From contig JAJECN010000028.1 in NCBI GenBank assembly GCA_022821965.1, forward strand, positions 1-49,092: a DNA stretch of 49,092 bases. Reading direction: 5' to 3'. Shown here piece after piece: positions 7,444 to 16,939 of the stretch. How positions within the stretch are numbered: the first letter of the stretch is position 1; the number at the start of each line of letters is the position of its first letter. The translations under genes and the position numbers were made by a program. The stretch is from Candidatus Poribacteria bacterium. GTDB lineage: Bacteria; Poribacteria; WGA-4E; WGA-3G. The notes beneath the pieces were generated by a model. The model did no database searches, was not told the DNA's origin, and saw nothing but the letters and a program-made list of their open reading frames with translations.

Positions 7444-8676
7444 ATGTTAGAGAACCTCCAAAACGCTATTCGTCAAAATACAGCGCAGACGGACCTGCCA
7501 GAACAAGTCTTTGTTGAGGCGATAGAAGAGGCACTTCGCGCTGCTGCACGCCGAGTTTACGGTGCCGATGCCAACATTTCTGTTGAAGTTAATTTAGAAA
7601 AGGGAGATATACGCTGCTATGTTCCTAAAAAGGTCGTTAATATTATGCGCGATTTCTCCACAGAGATTCCTATTGAGGAAGCCGTGAAACTTCAGGAAGA
7701 TGTTGAACTTGGTCAGATGCTAAAGGTCGAAATCAATCCCAGTGATTTTGGACGGATCCCGGCACAATTGGCAAAGCAAATCCTTTTCCAAAAAATAAAG
7801 CAGGCGGAACGAGAGAAAATCTATGAGGAATTTGCTGGACGAGAAGGTGAGGTTGTCACAGGTTATGTCCAGCGTTTTGAACGCGGTGGTATCGTCTTGG
7901 ACCTTGAACAGACAGAGGCATTTTTACCGCCGCGGGAGATACCGCGTTCACAAAATTACGAACGTGGTAAGCGGTTGCAGTGTTTAATTTTGTCGGTAAA
8001 AAGTGAAACGCGCGGTGCTCCTATCATCGTATCCCGAACGCATCGCGATCTTGTCACAATGCTCTTTGAACAAGAGGTGCCCGAAATCTATGAAGGGCAG
8101 GTCCGTGTTATGGCGGTTGCACGTGATCCGGGCAATCGCGCAAAAGTTGCTGTCCTGGCAACTGAGGAAGGTATTGATGCTATTGGGACGTGTGTTGGTG
8201 TTAAGGGAATTCGGGTCCAAACTATTACTGGTGAGCTTGATGGTGAAAGAATAGACGTGCTTGACTGGAGTGAGGATCCGAGTGTCTTCATCGCTAACGC
8301 TTTGGGGCATGTTTCTGTGCGTAGGGTGGAACTCAATGAGGAAGACAAAAGTGCTCGCGTGGTTGTACCGGACAATGAACTTTCCTTGGCGATCGGGCAA
8401 CGCGGGCAAAATGCAAGGCTCGCTGCAAAATTAACGGGTTGGAAGGTTGACATAAAGGGTGAGTCCGAAACAACTGTTTCGATTGACGAACTTTTTAAAC
8501 CTGTTGAGGAAGAAAAGAAGCCTGATGTAGCAGCTGAAAGTCCACCGGATACCTCGGAAGAGGATACAAGTCCGCTTACTCAGGAATCTGATGCAACAGA
8601 TTCTGAACAAGTCGTAAGTTCAGCAGAGGATGCCGAAGAAGATGCCGATACGGACGGTTTTGAAACGGAGGTATAG
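7444..8676 (+). CDS. nusA: Transcription termination/antitermination factor NusA
   Basis: A 410-residue RNA-polymerase-binding factor controlling pausing, termination and antitermination. Domains in order: the N-terminal polymerase-binding domain (1 to about 130), an S1 domain opening with GREGEVVTGYVQRFERGG, and two KH domains, with GTCVGVKGIRVQTITGEL in the first and LAIGQRGQNARLAAKLTGWK in the second. A short acidic Glu/Asp/Ser tail of about 55 residues follows, without the acidic repeats of enterobacteria. I start at 7444 (MLENLQNAI), the family's normal beginning; the frame stays open upstream to 7312 but that part is not conserved. Confidence 0.95.
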   Translation: MLENLQNAIRQNTAQTDLPEQVFVEAIEEALRAAARRVYGADANISVEVNLEKGDIRCYVPKKVVNIMRDFSTEIPIEEAVKLQEDVELGQMLKVEINPSDFGRIPAQLAKQILFQKIKQAEREKIYEEFAGREGEVVTGYVQRFERGGIVLDLEQTEAFLPPREIPRSQNYERGKRLQCLILSVKSETRGAPIIVSRTHRDLVTMLFEQEVPEIYEGQVRVMAVARDPGNRAKVAVLATEEGIDAIGTCVGVKGIRVQTITGELDGERIDVLDWSEDPSVFIANALGHVSVRRVELNEEDKSARVVVPDNELSLAIGQRGQNARLAAKLTGWKVDIKGESETTVSIDELFKPVEEEKKPDVAAESPPDTSEEDTSPLTQESDATDSEQVVSSAEDAEEDADTDGFETEV

Positions 8677-8709
8677 GTCGATCAATTCGGAGCAAGTTGA
8701 AAAAAGTGG

Positions 8710-9024
8710 GTGAGATTGTTGAGGGATGTTATTCGCACTTGCATTGGATGCCATCAGAAGTTTCCACAAAAAACATTGATTCGATTCGTGTGTCAGCAGG
8801 ACAAAGAATTGCAAATTGACTGTCGAAAACGGTTACACGGGCGTGGGGCTTACGTTTGCCTTTCTCAAGCCTGCATTCAGAAAGCGTTTAAGTCGCCCAG
8901 ACGGATTAATTCTTTATTACGTACGCAACTGACGAATAAAGTTATTATGCGGTTTGAACAGGTGCTTCTTCAATGGACCCAGCAATCCGCGCGTACAACA
9001 GAAGAGAAGGAGAAATTACTATGA
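8710..9024 (+). CDS. ylxR: YlxR family RNA-binding protein (DUF448)
   Basis: A 104-residue small basic protein of the YlxR/DUF448 family, found between nusA and infB in many bacteria and thought to bind RNA or act as a nucleoid-associated regulator. The core reads RTCIGCHQKFPQKTLIRFV, then DCRKRLHGRGAYVC, then a further Cys and RRINSLLR. The start is a GTG at 8710; a TTG a few codons later is also possible. The stop overlaps the infB start as ATGA (9021-9024), so translation is likely coupled. Confidence 0.85.
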   Translation: MRLLRDVIRTCIGCHQKFPQKTLIRFVCQQDKELQIDCRKRLHGRGAYVCLSQACIQKAFKSPRRINSLLRTQLTNKVIMRFEQVLLQWTQQSARTTEEKEKLL

Positions 9025-11060
9025 GGGAACCCGCACAAGAGCGGCAAAGGTCCGCTAAAGGTGATCGTAAAGAAAATAAAAGCCGGAATATACGGGTTTA
9101 TGAATTAGCAAAGCAATACGACTTAACAAACAAAGAGTTGATCGCACTGCTTGAAGAGCATGGTGTTCGTGTTAAGAGTGGTATGAGTGGTCTTGATCCA
9201 GATACTGTCGCGCTTATTGAGTCGGAGTTGGTTGATGAACTCGTGGAGGATACTGTCCCTACAACCGAAGATTCCGTTGAAGATATCTCGAAGCCAGAAA
9301 CTGACATGACCAATGGTTTGCAGATTCTGGAGGGGACAACTGTCGCTGATCTTGCTGCATCACTCGAATTACAACCTTCAGCATTGATTATGCAACTTAT
9401 GAAGTTAAAGGTGATAGCGAATATAAACCAACGGCTTGATTACGATACACTTGTAATGCTTGGGGAGCACTTGAATTTTGAAGCAGTTAAATTGAAAACA
9501 CTTGAAGAAGAACTGTTAATCGATACACCAGATGCCCCGGAATCTTTACAACCTCGTGCCCCAGTCGTCACAATTATGGGACACGTTGACCACGGTAAAA
9601 CTTCTCTTCTGGATTCTATTCGTCAATCAAATATCAGTGAGTCTGAAGCGGGGAATATAACGCAGCATATTGGTGCTTACCACGTAACGTTGGAAAATGG
9701 AAGTGTTGTTTTTTTAGATACGCCCGGACACGCAGCTTTTACCGCGATGCGAGCGCGTGGCGCACAAGTGACCGATATTGTGGTGCTTATTGTCGCTGCT
9801 GACGACGGGGTCATGCCTCAGACAATTGAAGCGATCAGTCACGCGAAAGCTGCTAAGGTTCCAATCGTGGTCGCGATTAACAAAATAGATGTCCCCGGTG
9901 CACGACCAGACTATATCAAACAGCAATTGGCAGAGCAGGAACTCGTTCCAGAAGAATGGGGCGGACAAACAATTTGTGTTGAAACCTCCGCAACGGAAGG
10001 GACTGGCATTGACTTTCTGCTTGAAATGCTTCTTCTCGAAGCGGCTTTACTTGAACTCAAGGCGAACCCGAATAAACCAGCACGGGGCATTGTTATTGAA
10101 GCACAGGTGGATAAAGGGCGTGGTGCTGTTTCGACCGTCCTCGTCCAGTCTGGAACATTGAGGGTTGGCGATGTGTTTGTTTCAGGTAGGTACTCTGGAA
10201 AAGTTAGAGCAATGATGGACGATCACGGGAAGCGGATGAAGGAAGCCGGTCCCTCGTGTCCTGTTGAGGTACTCGGTTTTACCGGTGTGCCAGAGGCTGG
10301 CGACAGATTTTATGTCGTTGAGTCCGATAAGGATGCCCGTGCTATCAGTGAAACCCGCCAAGACCAGTACCGCAATGAGCAGCTTGGCGCAAACAGCCAC
10401 GTCAGTCTGGAAAACCTGTTCCAACAGATTCAGGAAGGTGAGATTAAAGAGTTAAACGTTGTTCTTAAAGGTGATGTGCAAGGCTCTGTGCAAGCGGTTG
10501 CCTCGTCACTGCTTGAGCTAAGTACCGATGAAGTTAAAATCAACATTATCCACCAAGCCGTCGGCGGAATTACCGAAACCGATATTTTGCTCGCTTCCGC
10601 ATCCGATGCTATTGTTGTCGGTTTCAACGTTCATCCTACCACAGAGGCAGTGCAAGCCAAGGAAACCGAAGGAATTGATGTTCGGACCTACAACGTTATT
10701 TATAACCTCATTTCCTATATCCATTCTGCTATGGAGGGCTTGCTTGATCCTGAGGTACGGGAAGTCGTTATCGGACGGGCAGAGGTGCGTGAGCTGTTTA
10801 GAGTGCCACGTCTCGGTTTAGTTGCTGGTAGTTACGTCAATTGGGGACGGATTTCCTATAACCAACCCCTCCGTATCCTTCGCGATAATAGATTAATTCA
10901 CGAAGGCAAAGTCAATTCGCTCCGACGGTTCAAGGACAATGTAAACGAGGTACAAGCGAATTATGAATGCGGGATCGGTATTGAGACATTTGACGATCTG
11001 CAGGTTGGTGATGTCCTTGAGTGTTATGTTCACGAGCAGGTAGCACGTTCACTTTCTTAG
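9021..11060 (+). CDS. infB: Translation initiation factor IF-2
   Basis: A 679-residue GTPase that places initiator tRNA on the ribosome. A short N-terminal region holds an IF2-N motif ([20 protein letters not shown]). A second IF2-N-like helical domain ([20 protein letters not shown]) follows. The G domain has GHVDHGKT (187-194), DTPGH (233-237) and NKID (287-290). Domains II, III and the C-terminal fMet-tRNA-binding domain complete it. The N-terminal extension is short compared with enterobacterial IF-2. The ATG at 9021 has AAGGAGA upstream; an in-frame ATG at 8973 has no such site. Confidence 0.95.
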   Translation: MREPAQERQRSAKGDRKENKSRNIRVYELAKQYDLTNKELIALLEEHGVRVKSGMSGLDPDTVALIESELVDELVEDTVPTTEDSVEDISKPETDMTNGLQILEGTTVADLAASLELQPSALIMQLMKLKVIANINQRLDYDTLVMLGEHLNFEAVKLKTLEEELLIDTPDAPESLQPRAPVVTIMGHVDHGKTSLLDSIRQSNISESEAGNITQHIGAYHVTLENGSVVFLDTPGHAAFTAMRARGAQVTDIVVLIVAADDGVMPQTIEAISHAKAAKVPIVVAINKIDVPGARPDYIKQQLAEQELVPEEWGGQTICVETSATEGTGIDFLLEMLLLEAALLELKANPNKPARGIVIEAQVDKGRGAVSTVLVQSGTLRVGDVFVSGRYSGKVRAMMDDHGKRMKEAGPSCPVEVLGFTGVPEAGDRFYVVESDKDARAISETRQDQYRNEQLGANSHVSLENLFQQIQEGEIKELNVVLKGDVQGSVQAVASSLLELSTDEVKINIIHQAVGGITETDILLASASDAIVVGFNVHPTTEAVQAKETEGIDVRTYNVIYNLISYIHSAMEGLLDPEVREVVIGRAEVRELFRVPRLGLVAGSYVNWGRISYNQPLRILRDNRLIHEGKVNSLRRFKDNVNEVQANYECGIGIETFDDLQVGDVLECYVHEQVARSLS

Positions 11061-11082
11061 ACTGTCTTTGTTTATATGATAG

Positions 11083-11107
11083 CCTGTTGTCATAACAGGT
11101 GCTGTTA
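11083..11107 (+). repeat. Two mutually exclusive hairpins after infB
   Basis: CCTGTT (11083-11088) can pair with AACAGG (11094-11099). Alternatively TAACAG (11093-11098) can pair with CTGTTA (11102-11107). The strands overlap, so only one forms. The second is followed by AT-rich sequence ending in a T-run at about 11114-11118. It may act as a weak terminator or attenuator between infB and the DUF503 gene. Confidence 0.35.
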
Positions 11108-11168
11108 ATTTAGATTTTTAAACGCCATAAAATCGCGCCTACAATTGATTAACTGATTAACATTTTCC

Positions 11169-11453
11169 ATGCACATCGGTGTTTGTAAAATCCGTCTCCG
11201 TATCCCGGATAGCCACTCGTTGAAAGCGAAACGCCGGGTTGTAAAAAGCCTTATCGCGAGGCTCAAAAATCGTTTCAATGTCGCTGTTGCCGAAGTTGAA
11301 GCGTTGGATGCACATCAGGTCGCGATATTAGCCGCCGTTTCAGTTTCCAATGACGTAGTGCATCTCAATAAAATTATCTCGCATGTTGTCACTTTCGTTG
11401 AGGCAAATATAGATGCGGAGTTAGTGGATTACGAAACGGAATTTTTCTTTTAA
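11169..11453 (+). CDS. DUF503 (YlxP-like) protein
   Basis: A 94-residue protein of the DUF503/YlxP family, often encoded between infB and rbfA. Typical features are the opening HIGVCKIRLRIPDSHSLKAK, the basic RRVVKSLIARLKNRFNVAVAEV stretch and a ferredoxin-like fold length. Function is not established; the constant neighbourhood suggests a role in ribosome assembly or translation. It follows infB after 108 nt, the largest gap in this operon, which contains a pair of competing hairpins. Confidence 0.85.
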   Translation: MHIGVCKIRLRIPDSHSLKAKRRVVKSLIARLKNRFNVAVAEVEALDAHQVAILAAVSVSNDVVHLNKIISHVVTFVEANIDAELVDYETEFFF

Positions 11454-11492
11454 TAAGTTCGCCCTGAACTTGCTGCTAAAGATAGGAACATC

Positions 11493-11852
11493 ATGATAGA
11501 TAATAGAAGGCAAGATCGAGTCGGAGCCCTCATCCAGCGAGAGTTAAGCGAGATTATCCAACGTTCTGTCAAAGATCCGCGTATCACATTTTGCACTGTC
11601 ACGCAGGTTTCTGTATCACCGGATCTAAAATATGTAGATGTAAAAGTCAGTGTTATCGGCGATGAGGCGCAGAAAAGTGAAACACTCGCCGGGCTAAAGA
11701 GTGCAGCGGGGTTTCTTCGGCGCGAAATCGGGAGTCGCCTGACGCTGCGCTATTCGCCTGAGCTTCGGTTTGCTATAGATGAATCCGCTGACTACCTCTT
11801 TAAAATAGATGGACTCCTCAAGTCTGTTAAGTCCGAAGACGAAACAACCTAA
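11493..11852 (+). CDS. rbfA: 30S ribosome-binding factor RbfA
   Basis: A 119-residue single KH-like domain protein that binds 30S precursors and helps mature the 16S rRNA 5' end. It shows RVGALIQRELSEIIQ, DPRITFCTVTQVSVSPDLKY and a C-terminal LRYSPELRFAIDESADY, all standard RbfA motifs. Length is normal. An AGGA lies about 7 nt before the ATG. It belongs to the nusA-infB operon, as in most bacteria. Confidence 0.92.
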   Translation: MIDNRRQDRVGALIQRELSEIIQRSVKDPRITFCTVTQVSVSPDLKYVDVKVSVIGDEAQKSETLAGLKSAAGFLRREIGSRLTLRYSPELRFAIDESADYLFKIDGLLKSVKSEDETT

Positions 11853-11872
11853 GCCCACGCAGCGGACCTTTC

Positions 11873-12904
11873 ATGGACACTCGACAGATGGTTGATATGC
11901 AGAACTATAGCACTCTTTTTAGTTTATTTGACCGGTATCATAACTTCGCGCTCTCGACGCATATTAACCCTGATGGCGATGCAATCGGTTCAGAACTGGG
12001 TCTTTACTTGTTTCTCACGGGACTTGGAAAGTCTGTTAAAATGTTTAATACAGATGCGGTGCCCGTTAATTATAGGTTTCTCCCGTTTTGGGATAGCATT
12101 GAGAGCACGCATTCTGTTGGAACGTATCAGCCAGAGGTGTTGATCGTATTGGACGCAAGCACACTTGAGCGAATCGGTAAGGCTCTTGCCAAAACCTTGC
12201 ATCCTACACATAGCCTCATTAACATTGACCATCACGCCACTGCAGAGGCATTCGGTGATATCAATCTTATCGTGCCCTCTGCCTCTTCCACCTCAGAGAT
12301 TGTTTACAAACTCATTAAATACCATCAGACCCCAATAGACAAAGCGTGCGCGCTTTGTCTCTATACAGGGCTGATGTTTGATACTGGCTGTTTTCGCCAT
12401 AGTAATACCACAGCCGAGACACATCAAATTGCCGCGGAATTAATTGAAATAGGCGAGTTCGCTCCAGATGAGGTCTATCGAAACGTCTATGAGCATGTCC
12501 CTGTTGCGAAGATACACCTCTTGAGTGAAGTCCTCCGCACATTGCAAGTGACAGATGATGGGAAGATAGCATCGGTGTATGTAACACAGACAATGTTTCG
12601 CAAAACTGGAACGACTGCTGACGCTGTCGAAGGTATTGTAAATCAGATTCAAGCGATTGCGGGTGTTGAAGTAGCACTCTGCGCGTCTGAAATGATGGAT
12701 CGAAGTACGAAAGTAAGTTTGCGGAGTCAGGGGTGTGTTGATGTCAGTCAACTCGCTGCAGAGTTCGAGGGTGGAGGACACGCGCGCGCCGCAGGTTGTC
12801 GCATCACTATGCCTTATCTCTTGGCGATTGCTGCCCTTATTCAAGCTGCACAACGCTATATCCATCCAAGTCCCGTGGAACAAGGTGATTACCAGAAGGA
12901 TTGA
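11873..12904 (+). CDS. nrnA: DHH/DHHA1 phosphoesterase, NrnA-like
   Basis: A 343-residue cytoplasmic phosphoesterase of the bifunctional oligoribonuclease/pAp phosphatase type. It would degrade short RNA oligomers and 3'-phosphoadenosine 5'-phosphate. The DHH domain has HINPDGDAIGSELGL (metal ligands H30, D34, D36), VLDAS and INIDHHAT. The DHHA1 domain ends with EGGGHARAAGCRI, the substrate-binding glycine motif. rbfA-nrnA is a common gene order. Alternative starts a few codons in (Met6, Met9) cannot be excluded. Confidence 0.88.
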   Translation: MDTRQMVDMQNYSTLFSLFDRYHNFALSTHINPDGDAIGSELGLYLFLTGLGKSVKMFNTDAVPVNYRFLPFWDSIESTHSVGTYQPEVLIVLDASTLERIGKALAKTLHPTHSLINIDHHATAEAFGDINLIVPSASSTSEIVYKLIKYHQTPIDKACALCLYTGLMFDTGCFRHSNTTAETHQIAAELIEIGEFAPDEVYRNVYEHVPVAKIHLLSEVLRTLQVTDDGKIASVYVTQTMFRKTGTTADAVEGIVNQIQAIAGVEVALCASEMMDRSTKVSLRSQGCVDVSQLAAEFEGGGHARAAGCRITMPYLLAIAALIQAAQRYIHPSPVEQGDYQKD

Positions 12905-12909
12905 ACGAC

Positions 12910-13881
12910 GTGGAAAACGCCTGTAGTAGGAGCGATCTACAGGTCGCAACTACAATTTATAGTTTAGACGACATAGTTGAATTCGGCAGAGAAACCGTTG
13001 TGACTTTTGGTGTGTTTGATGGTATCCATGTTGGTCACCAAGCAGTTATTAACACCCTTCTTGAGCGGGCTACGCAAGATAAGTTAATGAGTGTATTGGT
13101 TGGTTTCTACCCACATCCGCTTGCATTCCTTGCCCCAGAACGATGTCCACCCGTCCTGACACCTCTCTCTAAACGCGTTGAAGTCCTTCAACAGTTTTGC
13201 ATTGACAAAATCATCATGCTTAGTTTTGATGCCCAAATTGCATCGATGTCTCCCGAATTCTTTGTGGAGCGGGTTCTCTTAGAGAAATGCCGAGCCAGAC
13301 ATGTTGTCGTGGGGTATGCTTGTCAATTTGGTAAAGACCGCGCCGGCAATGCAGAACGGTTAACCGAGCTGAGTCGAGCGTATCCGTTCAATGTTTCCAT
13401 TGTTCCTCCTACGGAAATAGATGGAGCACCCGTTCATAGTACCCGTATCCGGGAAGCACTCGCACGAGGGGATCTTAAGTGCAGTTCGCAGTTATTGGGG
13501 CGTCTCTATTCCTTAATGGGTAATGTTGTTCGCGGCGACGGGCGTGGCAGAACAATTGGATTTCCGACTGCCAATATAGACTTTCAGAATCAAGTCTGCC
13601 CTCCTAATGGTGTTTATGCTATCCGGGCAAAGTTAGAAGAGCGATTGTTAGATGGCGTATTGAATGTCGGGACCCGCCCTACATTTAATGGCAGAGATGT
13701 TCAGGTAGAAGGACACTTCTTTAATTTTGATGAAATGATTTATGACCAACCTGTAGAAATATTTTTCGTAGAGAAAATTAGAAGTGAACGGAAGTTTCCA
13801 AATCCAGAACTTTTGATTCAACAGATACAACGCGACATTGCAAATGCGGTGGACATTCTTTCGGAGTCTACCTCTTTGTAG
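12910..13881 (+). CDS. ribF: Bifunctional riboflavin kinase / FAD synthetase
   Basis: A 323-residue enzyme making FMN from riboflavin and then FAD. The N-terminal adenylyltransferase domain has TFGVFDGIHVGHQAVI. The C-terminal kinase domain has GNVVRGDGRGRTIGFPTANI and LNVGTRPTF. I choose the GTG at 12910 because an AAGGA lies about 10 nt upstream; a TTG at 12901 is too close to it. The first 15 or so codons (ACSRSDLQVATT) are not conserved ribF sequence but coincide with a hairpin repeat (12922-12954) seen again near the right edge. Flavin supply fits the flavin-dependent NuoF and PdxH encoded downstream. Confidence 0.9.
   Translation: MENACSRSDLQVATTIYSLDDIVEFGRETVVTFGVFDGIHVGHQAVINTLLERATQDKLMSVLVGFYPHPLAFLAPERCPPVLTPLSKRVEVLQQFCIDKIIMLSFDAQIASMSPEFFVERVLLEKCRARHVVVGYACQFGKDRAGNAERLTELSRAYPFNVSIVPPTEIDGAPVHSTRIREALARGDLKCSSQLLGRLYSLMGNVVRGDGRGRTIGFPTANIDFQNQVCPPNGVYAIRAKLEERLLDGVLNVGTRPTFNGRDVQVEGHFFNFDEMIYDQPVEIFFVEKIRSERKFPNPELLIQQIQRDIANAVDILSESTSL
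12922..12954. repeat. Palindromic repeat inside the 5' end of ribF
   Basis: Outer arms TGTAGT and ACTACA enclose an inner stem GCGATC/GGTCGC. The core, GTAGGAGCGAYCT followed by GGTCGC, recurs at 48792-48816 in a spacer. Here it is translated as part of the ribF N-terminus. Confidence 0.6.
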
Positions 13882-13927
13882 GCACTACCCTTTAAATCTA
13901 AACACGACTTGGCAACGTGAGTTTAAT

Positions 13928-13956
13928 TTGAATTTTGGGTTGATTTGTGGTATTAT
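13928..13956 (+). promoter_or_regulatory. Sigma70-like promoter of rpsO-pnp
   Basis: TTGAAT (13928-13933), a 17-nt spacer and TATTAT (13951-13956). It predicts a leader of about 170 nt before rpsO. That leader contains a tandem copy of a 15-nt TTTATGGGATTATTT unit around 14038-14067. S15 often regulates its own leader; no specific fold was recognised. Confidence 0.55.
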
Positions 13957-14132
13957 ATATGTATCAAATGTCGGGAAAATGGAAGCAATGTCCTGAATGT
14001 GGCTTAGCCTCCTTCTCATACAGTGTTGTAGAATTTCATTTATGGGATTATTTTTATGGGATTATTTTTCTCGAATTTCGCAAGTTTCTAAAACTCGTTG
14101 TTAATTGTACAACTTAAAGGAGGTGAACGCAA

Positions 14133-14411
14133 TTGGCAATTGATGCAGCAGAGAAGAAGGAATTGATCCAACAGTACCAGATACACCAACAAGACACCGG
14201 TTCCCCGGAGGCTCAAGTGGCAATTTTGACTGCGCGTATTCAACAGTTAACTGAACACTTTCAGACACACCGGAAAGACTACCATTCGCGTCATGGACTT
14301 TACCGACTCGTTGGCAAACAGCGCCGCCTGTTACGGTACCTTTACAAAAAAGACGTTACGCGCTATTACCGTTTAATTAATGAACTCGGAATTCGTGACA
14401 CTATTGGATAG
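14133..14411 (+). CDS. rpsO: Small ribosomal subunit protein S15 (uS15)
   Basis: A 92-residue primary 16S rRNA-binding protein of the 30S platform. It shows the conserved [34 protein letters not shown] and [11 protein letters not shown]. The start is a TTG at 14133, chosen because a perfect AAAGGAGGTGA lies 7-17 nt upstream and the next residues [11 protein letters not shown] match S15 proteins. It is followed by a terminator-like hairpin and pnp, the classic rpsO-pnp pair. Confidence 0.95.
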   Translation: MAIDAAEKKELIQQYQIHQQDTGSPEAQVAILTARIQQLTEHFQTHRKDYHSRHGLYRLVGKQRRLLRYLYKKDVTRYYRLINELGIRDTIG

Positions 14412-14467
14412 CGGAGCAGTTAGTTAGATTTTGTACTGGCACCAATCCAGTTTTCTGTTTGGTGTCA

Positions 14468-14511
14468 GGCGGAAGATGAATGGATTCTAACGATTCTTCA
14501 ACCGCCTTTTT
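14468..14511 (+). terminator. Intrinsic terminator or attenuator between rpsO and pnp
   Basis: GGCGG (14468-14472) pairs with CCGCC (14502-14506), with an interrupted inner stem using GAAT/ATTC, and five Ts follow at once. A second hairpin, TGGCACCAA with TTGGTGTCA, lies just before it. Partial termination plus RNase processing here would mirror the known rpsO-pnp arrangement in enterobacteria; that is inference. Confidence 0.6.
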
Positions 14512-14566
14512 AGTGTTCATATTTAGTGACACGACGAAAAAATGGAATATAGGAGTAGAATATAGA

Positions 14567-16897
14567 ATGAAAGTTGAAATGCAACTTGGGAGCGAGAAGT
14601 TATCAATTGAGACCGGAAAAGTTGCGAAACAGGCAGACGGTGCCGTTTGGGTACAATACGGTGGAACGGTCGTCTTAGTCACGGTGGTGGCCGATGATGG
14701 CGATCATGACCTCGATTTTTTTCCGTTAACAGTAGATTATCGCGAGAGGGCTTACGCTACAGGACGTATACCGACAGTCTATGGTAGACGCGAACCACGT
14801 CCCGGAACATCAGAACAGCTCGTGGCTCGTTTAATAGACCACTGCATCCGCCCCCTCTTTCCAAAAGATTTTAAGGCTGAAGTCCAAATTTTATGTAACG
14901 TGTTTTCATCCGATGGCATTCATCCCGCGGATGTTCCTGCTCTTATTGGGACATCTGCCGCATTATCGATTTCTGATATTCCCTTTAACGGACCTGTAGC
15001 TGCCGTTACTGTTGGAAAAGTTGAAGACCAGTTAATCATCAATCCAAGTTACGAAGAATTACATGCCTCTGCGATGGAGTTGTTCGTCAGCGGTAAAGCG
15101 GACGCTGTAATGTCTGTTGAAGGCGGTGGACATGAAATTCCTGAAGATGAAGTCATTGATACAATTATCACCGCCCACGAACAGATAAAAGAAATTATAA
15201 AACTTCAAGAGGGGTTAGCTGCGGGGTGCAGTAACACAAAACGGGACTATGCATCCAAAAGTGTTGAATCGGACCTCAGTAATCGTGTCCGACATCTCGC
15301 TACGTCACGCATTCGAGAATCCATCGGGATGGCAGATAAGAAAGTACGTGAAGATTATCTCGAACAGGTACAAGAAGAGGTCCTCTCCGAAATCCTTGAG
15401 GATGCGCCTGAAGAGGTCGATCCCAACGCTACAAAAGATACCATCTCTATCTTGAGTGAAATTGAAAAAGAAGAGATGCGTGAAGCAATTCTTACCCAGG
15501 GGAAACGCGTTGATGGTCGCGGTGTAACCGACATTCGTTCCATTTCAGGTGAAGTCGGGTTGCTCCCGCATACCCACGGTTCTTCCCTATTTAGCAGAGG
15601 GCAGACACAGGCACTCTGTGTAACGACACTCGGCACCTCTGGCGACGAAGACGTACAACGTGGGCTTGATGGCGAGGCAAGGCGCTCCTTCTTCCTACAC
15701 TATAATTTCCCACCATTCAGTACAGGTGAAGTCAAACGTATGATGGGACCCGGGCGGCGAGAAATCGGACACGGGGCACTCGCAGAAAAGGCTCTTGAAC
15801 CGGTTATTCCAGAAAAAGAGGATTTTCATTATACCATCCGAATCGTCTCTGAAATTTTGGAATCCAATGCATCATCTTCAATGGCAACCGTTTGTGGCGC
15901 GACCCTTGCACTCTTAGATGCGGGGGTACCCATTAAAAGACCGGTTGCTGGGATTGGTGTCGGTCTTATCAAGGAAGGTGAGCAGGAAGCGATCCTGACC
16001 GATATGCTCGGGACCGAAGATTTTCTCGGCGATATGGACTTCAAGGTCGCGGGAACTAATGAAGGTGTCACTGCCATACAGATGGATATCAAAATTGAGG
16101 GTGTCACACCTGAGTTGATGCGCCGTGCGATTCATCAAGCAAGAGAGGCACGTTTGTCGGTCATTGAACAGATGAACGCTGTCATCGCTGAGCCACGCGC
16201 AGAACTTTCACCTTACGCCCCGCGAATTTACTCTCTCCAAATCGCACAGCAGAAAATCAAGGATCTCATTGGCCCGCGTGGTAAAACTGTGCAAGGAATT
16301 CAGGAAGAGACAAGCACAACCATCAACATTGAAGATGATGGCACTGTGGAAATTGCCGCAACGAGCGCGGAAGATGTCAAACGTGCTGAAGAGAAAATTC
16401 GGGCGATTACCGCAATGCCTGAAATTGGCAAAGAGTACACTGGTAAAGTTGTCCGGACTGCACCTTTCGGGGCGTTTGTGGAAATCTTGCCGGGCAAGGA
16501 TGGACTTGTTCATATTTCGCAGATGGGTGACGGATATGTCCGCCGCGCTGAGGACGTTATGCAGGTTGGCGACGAGGTCACCGTTCGTATCCTTACGATT
16601 GACGAACAGGATCGCGTAGATCTAACGCTCGTTGCTGCCGGTGGCGTACCGGTTGAGGAACTGAATATTGAGTCGGATGAAGATCGTGAAAACTCATCCG
16701 ATTGGAATGCGTCCAGAGACTCCCGCGAGGGGGGACGTTCTAACAACTACCGTGACAACCGAGACTCGCGTGAATACCGGGACAGGCGTCCTAATGACGC
16801 ACGTGAGCGGCGTGGAAATCGGTATGAACAACGAGATAATTCTCGCGATTTCCGTGATCGACGTTCACCACGTATTCCGAAAGGGCGCTCCCGATAG
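14567..16897 (+). CDS. pnp: Polyribonucleotide nucleotidyltransferase (PNPase)
   Basis: A 776-residue phosphorolytic 3'-5' exoribonuclease of the RNA degradosome. Two RNase PH domains flank a helical linker. The second carries LFSRGQTQALCVTTLG and the catalytic TEDFLGDMDFKVAGT. A KH domain (IAQQKIKDLIGPRGKTVQGI) and an S1 domain (GKVVRTAPFGAFVEILPGKD) follow. The last 70 residues are an Arg/Asp/Ser/Asn-rich disordered tail that may add RNA or protein contacts. The ATG at 14567 has AGGAG upstream; the longer frame from 14480 overlaps the terminator and is not conserved. Confidence 0.95.
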   Translation: MKVEMQLGSEKLSIETGKVAKQADGAVWVQYGGTVVLVTVVADDGDHDLDFFPLTVDYRERAYATGRIPTVYGRREPRPGTSEQLVARLIDHCIRPLFPKDFKAEVQILCNVFSSDGIHPADVPALIGTSAALSISDIPFNGPVAAVTVGKVEDQLIINPSYEELHASAMELFVSGKADAVMSVEGGGHEIPEDEVIDTIITAHEQIKEIIKLQEGLAAGCSNTKRDYASKSVESDLSNRVRHLATSRIRESIGMADKKVREDYLEQVQEEVLSEILEDAPEEVDPNATKDTISILSEIEKEEMREAILTQGKRVDGRGVTDIRSISGEVGLLPHTHGSSLFSRGQTQALCVTTLGTSGDEDVQRGLDGEARRSFFLHYNFPPFSTGEVKRMMGPGRREIGHGALAEKALEPVIPEKEDFHYTIRIVSEILESNASSSMATVCGATLALLDAGVPIKRPVAGIGVGLIKEGEQEAILTDMLGTEDFLGDMDFKVAGTNEGVTAIQMDIKIEGVTPELMRRAIHQAREARLSVIEQMNAVIAEPRAELSPYAPRIYSLQIAQQKIKDLIGPRGKTVQGIQEETSTTINIEDDGTVEIAATSAEDVKRAEEKIRAITAMPEIGKEYTGKVVRTAPFGAFVEILPGKDGLVHISQMGDGYVRRAEDVMQVGDEVTVRILTIDEQDRVDLTLVAAGGVPVEELNIESDEDRENSSDWNASRDSREGGRSNNYRDNRDSREYRDRRPNDARERRGNRYEQRDNSRDFRDRRSPRIPKGRSR

Positions 16898-16939
16898 TAG
16901 AAACGCGTTCCAACCAGCAGCAATTCACAGAACAGACGA

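Noticed and set aside
12880..12960. FMN riboswitch controlling ribF
   Set aside because: ribF follows nrnA with no leader. The hairpin there matches a dispersed repeat, not the FMN aptamer.
14480..14566. Longer PNPase start with 29 extra residues
   Set aside because: The extension overlaps the rpsO-pnp terminator hairpin and is unlike PNPase N-termini. The ATG at 14567 has its own AGGAG.
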